This document shows, piece by piece, positions 6,546 to 11,647 of a stretch of 11,647 nucleotides of DNA; positions within the stretch are counted from its first letter, which is position 1; the number at the start of each line of letters is the position of its first letter. The translations under genes and the position numbers were made by a program. Location of the stretch: positions 1 through 11,647 of the forward strand of contig CAJUJA010000040.1 of the NCBI GenBank assembly GCA_910586635.1, given 5' to 3'. Origin of the DNA: an uncultured Bacilli bacterium (GTDB taxonomy: Bacteria > Bacillota_I > Bacilli_A > RF39 > UBA660). The notes beneath the pieces are model-generated. The model was not told the DNA's origin and searched no databases. It saw only the letters and a program-made list of their open reading frames with translations.

Positions 6546-9500
6546 TTAATTGATTCTATCATTTTGTGTTTCACCTAATATAAAAAGCCCTATAATATCA
6601 ATACCAAAACCCATCTTTAAAATACGGGATAAGAAAACCTCTGTATATTGAAATCCCGTTCGTGGCTGATATCCATAAATATATTCATATTCATAACTAA
6701 GATCAAATGGCTTTAGCATAGACTTTGCTATTTCTGTGTCATCCTTTGTATTAATTTTTTTCAAGTACTCTTTATATAAAGGTATCCTAATCTCACTTTT
6801 CCATCTATCAGGAAATGTTCCTTCTATTAAACGATAAGCCGTAATTTCATCATAGTCATCAAAGTCTAAATCTAAAAAGCTAGAACTACATTCATCAAAA
6901 TGGTAAATAATCACCTCCAAAGAAATCTTTTTTTCTACATTAGCCTGTTTTAACAATATTAGAACTAAATGAAGTAGAATAATTGGATGAACAAAGTGAT
7001 AGCACTCTCCCCTTTTTAAGAAAAAGGAACTATGAAGGACTCTATTAATACATTCTGGATATAAAGAATTTAAAGATAATAACTCTTCTTTTCTGAAAAC
7101 TAATTGCCTTTTGATAATAGATAATTGAGCTAAATCGTATAACTCTTGAGACTCTTCCCATGTAAATTTATCTCTAACAATCAAATAATCACCAAAATCA
7201 TTTAAGAATTTCACTTCATCTTCTAAATAACAATGATTCTTAAAATATTGACATAATAAATATAAAGTTTGCTTATAATGAGTCAAACTTCCAACTAATT
7301 TACTTTTTTCTAACTTAGAAATCTTTTGCCTAACATCGATAGAAATCATCCATTCCTCTAGTAAATTGTTAATGTGTTCAATATATTGATTATCCCCAAT
7401 AAATTCTTTTATTTTATCATTAACTAAAGATAAATCTTCTTCCTTATTTTTCTTTTCTCTATGAGGATATTCCAAGACCTGATGCTCCTCCTGAGAAATC
7501 TCCTCATTATTTAATTGATCTATAATCTCATCTACTTCTTCTATTAGTTTTTTAGGTACTTTAAAATGAAAAGAATCATATAAAGTAGTAATATCATCAA
7601 ACCTTAACGTTTCTAGACCTGATAAATCCTTATCACATTCACAAACATATACCTCATCTTTTATACTATATAGTAAAAAGCTTCTTAATATAGATTTATA
7701 ATCCTTATAAAACATTTCAAAAATATCAGGATATAAATCTCTGATTTCCAACATTTTCTCGATATAAAATAATTGTTCCTCTCCATCAATAATCATCTCT
7801 AATAAAGGGTAAATATATTTACTAAAATCATATTTATTTACCAACTGTTGAAGAAGACTAAAAACAGCCTGAAAACGTTTCGAATTAAAGTAATAAATAT
7901 CATCTATATGATCAAAACTATCCTCCATAAAAGAAATCAAATAATTTTCCACTTTCGAAGAAAAACCAAATTCTGTAACTCCTGCCAATTCTAATAAGAA
8001 AGAATAATTCTTATGACTCGTGTGTTCAATTAGGTAATTTCTAATCATTTGATCCAACTTTTTAACCTCAGTCAAATCCTTAAACAAAGCAAAATCTTTA
8101 TTCACAATTCCCCATAAATGAATACATTCTTCTATACTTAAATTTCCATTATAAATATAAGGAATATAAAAAGCCATATTATTTTTGATGTAATCACACA
8201 TAAAGTCTTTATACGAAGGATTTTTAAATTCTATAACAATTATTAAAGAATCTTCTTCTTTTTCCCTAGTAATAGTAAATTCATTATCCATTCTTTTTAA
8301 TAGGATTTTAAAATCATTCAAGTCACTTTTTTCTATTTTATGAACATTCACAATATCATTATATTTTTTATTTAAAATCTTCGTATCCAATTCTCTATCA
8401 TTTAGAGCAATGATAATAAGCAATAAAACAATCTCTAAAGGTTGCTTATTTAAAATATCTTTCCAAAACTCAAAGGGGTGATTTAAATAATCAATCATTT
8501 GATTCAAAAAAGAATAATCATCTAACTCTTTATAAGAATCATAATTATTTAAGAAAGTTTCTATATATCTTGGATTATAATTATCGTTACTCACGATTAT
8601 TTCCCAATTGCGAAGTAAAATATTAGAATGAATCCATGATAACTTATTATGCTTAATATGATTAGATAGTATATTAAACCTAGAAGTTTTCGATGTCTCC
8701 CCTAAATTAATAGAATATTGATATAGTTGATATTTATCTCTAAGTCTAGTACTTAACTGAATTCCATCCTTTAGAATATATTCCCTAGTAGTGATAATAA
8801 ACCATTTATCTTCAAACTTTTGGATATATTTTGCAAAACTCATAATTTTTTCTTTTTCACTTTCTGTCATACGAAAGTTATACTCGGTATCTCCCCAAAA
8901 GTCATCAAAAAAATAGATTTGACTTTTTTCCTCTTTAAACACTTGGTATAATTCATCTAAACTTTCCACACTAATAAACTCGCTATCGGGATTAGAAGTG
9001 ATTAAATAAGAAGAAAGCATTCTTCCTAATATAGACTTCCCTATACCTGGTTCCCCAGTAATAATAATTGTTTTTTTCCTTAAAAGCTGGTCAAGAGAAT
9101 CAAGAAACATCTCATTCACGGAAAATATTTTTTGTTCTTCCCTTATTTTATCTAATTCAAGACTAGTTTTCGTATAGATGGCATTATTCTTTATCTTATC
9201 TAAGTAATGAGATAAAACAAAAGAATTAGGAACTAATAGTTTTAAATACTCAATTTCTAATTTATGATATTCTGGTTCAACCAACAACCGATTTAAATCA
9301 TCTTTATCAAGGATATCCTCCTTATGCAAATATCCATCAAACAAAGAAAGTAGAATTTCCCTTTTCTCCTTGCTAATAACAGCGGAAGTCACAATAACAT
9401 ATCGGTCTGGTCTTCGCCTTTTTACCCGATCTATTTCCTTCTTAAGAGAACTAATCAGATTACTAGATTTATCTTTATATCTTTTCACCTGACCAATTAC

Positions 9501-9650
9501 ATTTTGATCTAAATAATATAAGTCAATCCCGCTATCTTTAATTCGCTGGTTTGTTTTAACTTTCTGTCTATCTCTAATTTGTAATACACTAGCAGCAAAA
9601 TTCTCAAATTCATGATCAGACAACAATTCATGAAAATCATAATCTCTCAT
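6546..9650 (-). CDS. STAND NTPase with N-terminal Mrr-like nuclease domain (Mrr-nSTAND3), putative anti-phage protein
   Basis: About 1034 residues from ATG 9650. Residues 1-120 look like an Mrr-type restriction endonuclease domain: FENFAASVL, then GIDLYY (D43) and VIGQVKRY (Q54, K56), the D...QxK variant usual in Mrr, then YVIVTSAVIS. Residues about 180-400 are a P-loop NTPase: Walker A GEPGIGKS (K205, S206), Walker B IYFFDDFW (D249, D250) and IITTREYIL (R289), the pattern of nSTAND3. The remaining 600 or so residues are helical and probably sense a target. Known STAND proteins of this plan (the Avs group and relatives) oligomerise on recognising phage proteins and unleash the N-terminal nuclease. 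ATG 9650 follows AAAGTGATG at proper spacing; longer starts at 9689 or 9671 lie upstream of or on the promoter -10, and 9656 is a close alternative. The frame continues past the stop, so the C-terminus may be truncated. It is cytoplasmic. Confidence 0.85.
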   Translation of the reverse strand: MRDYDFHELLSDHEFENFAASVLQIRDRQKVKTNQRIKDSGIDLYYLDQNVIGQVKRYKDKSSNLISSLKKEIDRVKRRRPDRYVIVTSAVISKEKREILLSLFDGYLHKEDILDKDDLNRLLVEPEYHKLEIEYLKLLVPNSFVLSHYLDKIKNNAIYTKTSLELDKIREEQKIFSVNEMFLDSLDQLLRKKTIIITGEPGIGKSILGRMLSSYLITSNPDSEFISVESLDELYQVFKEEKSQIYFFDDFWGDTEYNFRMTESEKEKIMSFAKYIQKFEDKWFIITTREYILKDGIQLSTRLRDKYQLYQYSINLGETSKTSRFNILSNHIKHNKLSWIHSNILLRNWEIIVSNDNYNPRYIETFLNNYDSYKELDDYSFLNQMIDYLNHPFEFWKDILNKQPLEIVLLLIIIALNDRELDTKILNKKYNDIVNVHKIEKSDLNDFKILLKRMDNEFTITREKEEDSLIIVIEFKNPSYKDFMCDYIKNNMAFYIPYIYNGNLSIEECIHLWGIVNKDFALFKDLTEVKKLDQMIRNYLIEHTSHKNYSFLLELAGVTEFGFSSKVENYLISFMEDSFDHIDDIYYFNSKRFQAVFSLLQQLVNKYDFSKYIYPLLEMIIDGEEQLFYIEKMLEIRDLYPDIFEMFYKDYKSILRSFLLYSIKDEVYVCECDKDLSGLETLRFDDITTLYDSFHFKVPKKLIEEVDEIIDQLNNEEISQEEHQVLEYPHREKKNKEEDLSLVNDKIKEFIGDNQYIEHINNLLEEWMISIDVRQKISKLEKSKLVGSLTHYKQTLYLLCQYFKNHCYLEDEVKFLNDFGDYLIVRDKFTWEESQELYDLAQLSIIKRQLVFRKEELLSLNSLYPECINRVLHSSFFLKRGECYHFVHPIILLHLVLILLKQANVEKKISLEVIIYHFDECSSSFLDLDFDDYDEITAYRLIEGTFPDRWKSEIRIPLYKEYLKKINTKDDTEIAKSMLKPFDLSYEYEYIYGYQPRTGFQYTEVFLSRILKMGFGIDIIGLFILGETQNDRIN

Positions 9651-9672
9651 ATACATCACTTTCTTTTGTACC

Positions 9673-9701
9673 ATTATAACATAAAACAATCATTTCAACA
9701 G
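9673..9701 (-). promoter_or_regulatory. Extended -10 promoter of the STAND gene
   Basis: On the minus strand TGTTATAATGG holds a consensus TATAAT (9678-9673) preceded by TG at the extended -10 position. The -35 region is poor: TGTTGA (9700-9695) at 16 nt, or TTGAAA (9698-9693) at 14 nt. Transcription would begin near 9665, giving a leader of about 15 nt that contains the ribosome binding site for ATG 9650. This excludes the longer reading-frame starts. Confidence 0.6.
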
Positions 9702-9733
9702 AAAAACATTCCAAATTTTTCCAAAAACAACTT

Positions 9734-9747
9734 CTATTAAATAATAG
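9734..9747. repeat. 14-bp AT-rich palindrome upstream of the STAND promoter
   Basis: CTATTA and TAATAG flank two bases, making a near-perfect palindrome about 35-50 bp upstream of the STAND -35 region. It could be an operator for a dimeric regulator or simply chance in AT-rich DNA. Confidence 0.25.
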
Positions 9748-9756
9748 GTTCTAAAC

Positions 9757-9780
9757 AAAAAAAGGCTTAGAAACACCCTC
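9757..9780 (-). terminator. Weak terminator candidate after the serpin gene
   Basis: On the minus strand the segment begins GAGGGTGTTTCTAAGCC and runs into seven T residues (9763-9757), just after the serpin stop. Only a short AGG/CCT stem can be drawn, so termination would be leaky. The T run and position are the main support. Confidence 0.25.
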
Positions 9781-9783
9781 TAT

Positions 9784-11220
9784 TTAATTAGCAGTTGGTT
9801 GATATACTTTACCAGAAAACCATACTTCTCCTGTTGCTTTATCTCTAATTAAGAATAAATAAGGTCTATCAAAAGTTAAATCAATTGTCTCAACTGGCAC
9901 ATCATATTTGTATTCATATCCGCATCCTGCTGCTCCTAGTCCCCCACCATATGTTACTGCAGAAGCTTTAATTCCATGATTTGAAAATTCTATATTTGCC
10001 TTATGAGCTGCCTTTCCAATATAGGTATCCTTTGCTTTTGATAAATTAGACAAATTAGCCTTATCTGGATCAAATACATCTTTAATTCCTAGCTGGTTTA
10101 AATCACAAACTAAATCTAGTTCATAATCAAACTTAAATAATGGGATTTTCCCTGTTATTTTATAAACTTTTCCATATTCAAAATTGTTCAGTTCAATTGT
10201 TTTTAACTTATTAATAACTTCATTTATTTCCTTGATATACTTATCTAAGAAAGAATTAACATCTAAATCTTCTCCACAGCTATATTTATCGGGATCTTTT
10301 AACCAAGCCTGATAACCATCTCCTACTGTCTTTCTAATATTTTCCTCTCCTAACTCTTTTACAATATCATAATTGTTAATAGAGGCTCCTACCTGTACTG
10401 ATTTTACATTCATACTGTTATTATTAAACGGCATAGACTCATAATGTTGATTGTCAATAAAATCCACAGCATCATTATAGTTAATATGAGGATAAGTAAC
10501 ATGATAATTTTTTCCATTGGCACTTCCATCTGCCTGTATTACATAATTCTATTCTATATCAATTGCTAGGGCATTAATTAAAATATATTGATAATCTGAG
10601 ATATCATCAAATAAATTATTAATTAAACCAAATGTTTTATTATTAACCCAAGAGTTTACATTATCAGCTCTCTCAAAAGAATCTAAAATTACCTCAGCAT
10701 TATATTTATTTGATAGGTTAGAAGTATAGGATTCCTTAATTTGATACTTATAAGAGTTCCTAATAAACATAGCATTTGCAAAAGACATATTAGCACTGTT
10801 ATTATATTTATTTGCTTTATATTCATCAATTACAGAATCAATTTGCTTTTTTGAATCCCCATTTGACCCTTCTTTCAACATTTGTAATGCATGCTTAATA
10901 GATAACGGACTATATACCGTATTTTTATTTTCATTTTCTAACTGCAAAAAACTTAAATCAAAGGCCCCCAACCCATTTCCAGACATTCTATTTTAGAATG
11001 AACTTCCTTTACCTTAGTGTTTTCTATAGATTTTTCTTTTTCCATAAAGTAAGTTTTATAAACAAAGTACCCTCCAACCAGTAATAATACAAACATTATT
11101 AAAACTAAAATTACAATAGTTTTCTTTTTTCCATTCTTTTTTCCCTTTTTTAGACGACTTATCATCATGCATATCCAAAGAAACATTTTCATTATTTTCT
11201 TGTTCCTCTATTTTACTCAC
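9784..11220 (-). pseudogene. Membrane-anchored serpin, disrupted (two frameshifts and an in-frame TAG)
   Basis: The conceptual product is 478 residues, from GTG 11220 (GGGGAAA ribosome binding site upstream) to TAA 9784. Parts: a charged N-terminus starting MSKIEEQENNENVS; one transmembrane helix (TIVILVLIMFVLLLVGGYF); a short linker; then a serpin domain with TVYSPLSIKHALQMLKEG, SFANAMFIRN, NALAIDIE, KIPLFKFDYELDL, the hinge HGIKASAVTY and FDRPYLFLIRD near the end. Serpins are suicide inhibitors of serine or cysteine proteases; this one would sit outside the membrane. The gene is broken three times. A +1 shift lies in A6-G3-A6 tracts (11125-11152). A compensating -1 shift lies near 10980-10995. 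TAG replaces codon 224 at 10551-10549, where serpins of this type usually have Trp (TGG). After the TAG the frame continues unbroken through NYVIQADGSANG. The reactive loop after the hinge is glycine-rich and still intact. Sequencing error is possible but less likely for three lesions in Illumina-based data. Confidence 0.88.
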
Positions 11221-11244
11221 TATGACTTTCCCCACTTTCTTCTT

Positions 11245-11250
11245 ATTATA
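11245..11250 (-). promoter_or_regulatory. -10 box of the serpin gene
   Basis: A consensus TATAAT on the minus strand lies 24 nt ahead of the GTG start. It would give a short leader containing the GGGGAAA ribosome binding site. No convincing -35 is seen at 16-18 nt. Confidence 0.45.
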
Positions 11251-11296
11251 GTTAAATCATACAAAATACATAAAAATAAAGCAAGAAAAAAATTTT

Positions 11297-11341
11297 AAAT
11301 CAATGTAAATTAAATGCTAACTTACAAATCAACCTAAATTA
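11297..11341. repeat. Pair of imperfect 16-bp direct repeats upstream of the serpin promoter
   Basis: AAATCAATGTAAATTA (11297-11312) and AAATCAACCTAAATTA (11326-11341) match at 14 of 16 positions and start 29 bp apart, about 45-90 bp upstream of the -10 box. They could be paired sites for a regulator of the serpin gene. AT richness makes chance matches more likely, so this is tentative. Confidence 0.3.
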
Positions 11342-11623
11342 TACTAAAATAATAAACATATCCAAACTTACTTATTAAAATCATCTTTAGTAGACGTACT
11401 GTATATTTATATAGAAATACTTGGTTTAGATACTATTCCCCTTTACTAAAGAAAAAACATTAAAAGATTAGAAAAATAGTGTGTACAATCACAATAAAAA
11501 TCATACCATTTATACTGTCTGGTGACCCTATTTTTTTAAAGAGTTAGGTATTCTCTTTTCTACTTTATAAAAAAGTATTTGCTCTTATCACAAGTATAAC
11601 TGCATATATTTAATTATGAATGA
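11342..11623. other. AT-rich non-coding contig end
   Basis: No gene, RNA gene or mobile element is visible on either strand in these roughly 280 bases; stop codons are dense in all frames. A small inverted repeat AAAGAG/CTCTTT (11538-11558) has no T tract after it on either strand. The region lies against adapter sequence, so its reliability is lower than the rest. Confidence 0.5.
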
Positions 11624-11647
11624 AGATCGGAAGAGCGTCGTGTAGGG
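11624..11647. other. Illumina TruSeq adapter contamination at contig end
   Basis: The final 24 bases start AGATCGGAAGAGC and continue CGTCGTGTAGGG without mismatch to the Illumina TruSeq universal adapter read-through sequence. They are GC-rich, unlike the flanking DNA. This is synthetic sequence left by incomplete read trimming and should be removed from the annotation. Confidence 0.97.

Noticed and set aside
9784..10467. Independent 227-residue gene starting at GTG 10467
   Set aside because: It is the C-terminal half of the serpin in the same frame as the N-terminal half; the GTG is an internal valine codon and no ribosome binding site of note precedes it.
10549..10551. Reassigned genetic code (TAG read as an amino acid) as explanation of the intact frame after the serpin TAG
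   Set aside because: The same gene also has two frameshifts, which recoding cannot explain. The other apparent premature stop in the window is TAA, not TAG, and TGA and TAA end normal genes here. The sample of stops is too small to argue for reassignment.
10953..11192. Separate 79-residue membrane protein
   Set aside because: Its transmembrane part is the displaced anchor of the serpin gene. Its first residues are an out-of-frame reading of the GTG-started tail, and its last ones an out-of-frame reading of the serpin start.
11538..11558. Intrinsic terminator formed by AAAGAG/CTCTTT
   Set aside because: On the plus strand no T tract follows the stem, and on the minus strand A residues follow it, so neither orientation has the required form.
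1..11647. CRISPR array, tRNA/rRNA genes, insertion sequences or phage genes
   Set aside because: I saw no regularly spaced repeats, no clover-leaf or rRNA-like sequence, and no transposase, integrase or phage structural motifs on either strand.

Overview
This is an AT-rich window in which every gene I can support lies on the minus strand. It suggests a low-GC member of the Bacillota, probably an uncultured host-associated or metagenomic lineage. The grounds are lysine/isoleucine/asparagine-rich proteins, AGGAGG-type ribosome binding sites, TAA-dominated stops, and TrmL plus a long U32 protein of Firmicutes type. The last 24 bases (11624-11647) are Illumina adapter sequence, so the right edge is a raw contig end and not genome.

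In transcription order (right to left): (i) an AT-rich non-coding stretch next to the adapter; (ii) a broken gene for a membrane-anchored serpin (11220-9784), with two compensating frameshifts and an in-frame TAG; (iii) a large STAND NTPase (9650-6546) with an N-terminal Mrr-like nuclease domain, a P-loop NTPase of the nSTAND3 type and a long helical C-terminus, with its own extended -10 promoter; (iv) 49 further open codons in the same frame after its stop; (v) two paralogous genes of unrecognised family (6315-4426 and 4424-3363) joined by a 1-nt gap, of which the longer has an intact PD-(D/E)XK nuclease signature and the shorter a damaged one; (vi) chromosomal genes: a U32-family RNA-hydroxylation-type protein (3332-1176), a membrane-anchored thioredoxin-like protein (1113-583) and the tRNA methyltransferase TrmL (558-46).

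The part most likely to be an undescribed system is 9650-3363. It joins a STAND sensor/effector of the architecture used by anti-phage NTPases to a nuclease/pseudo-nuclease paralogue pair, wedged between a decayed serpin and housekeeping RNA-modification genes. The STAND gene and the pair are co-directional, and the pair looks translationally coupled. The C-terminal region of the longer paralogue resembles a zinc-metallopeptidase fold that has lost its metal ligands; this is an inference.

Regulatory features of note are a terminator/anti-terminator-like structure where the thioredoxin-like gene meets trmL, and a strong Shine-Dalgarno stranded 39 nt upstream of the longer nuclease gene with a small hairpin between. 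Two genes (serpin, and possibly the STAND gene) carry premature stops, so part of this locus may be decaying.
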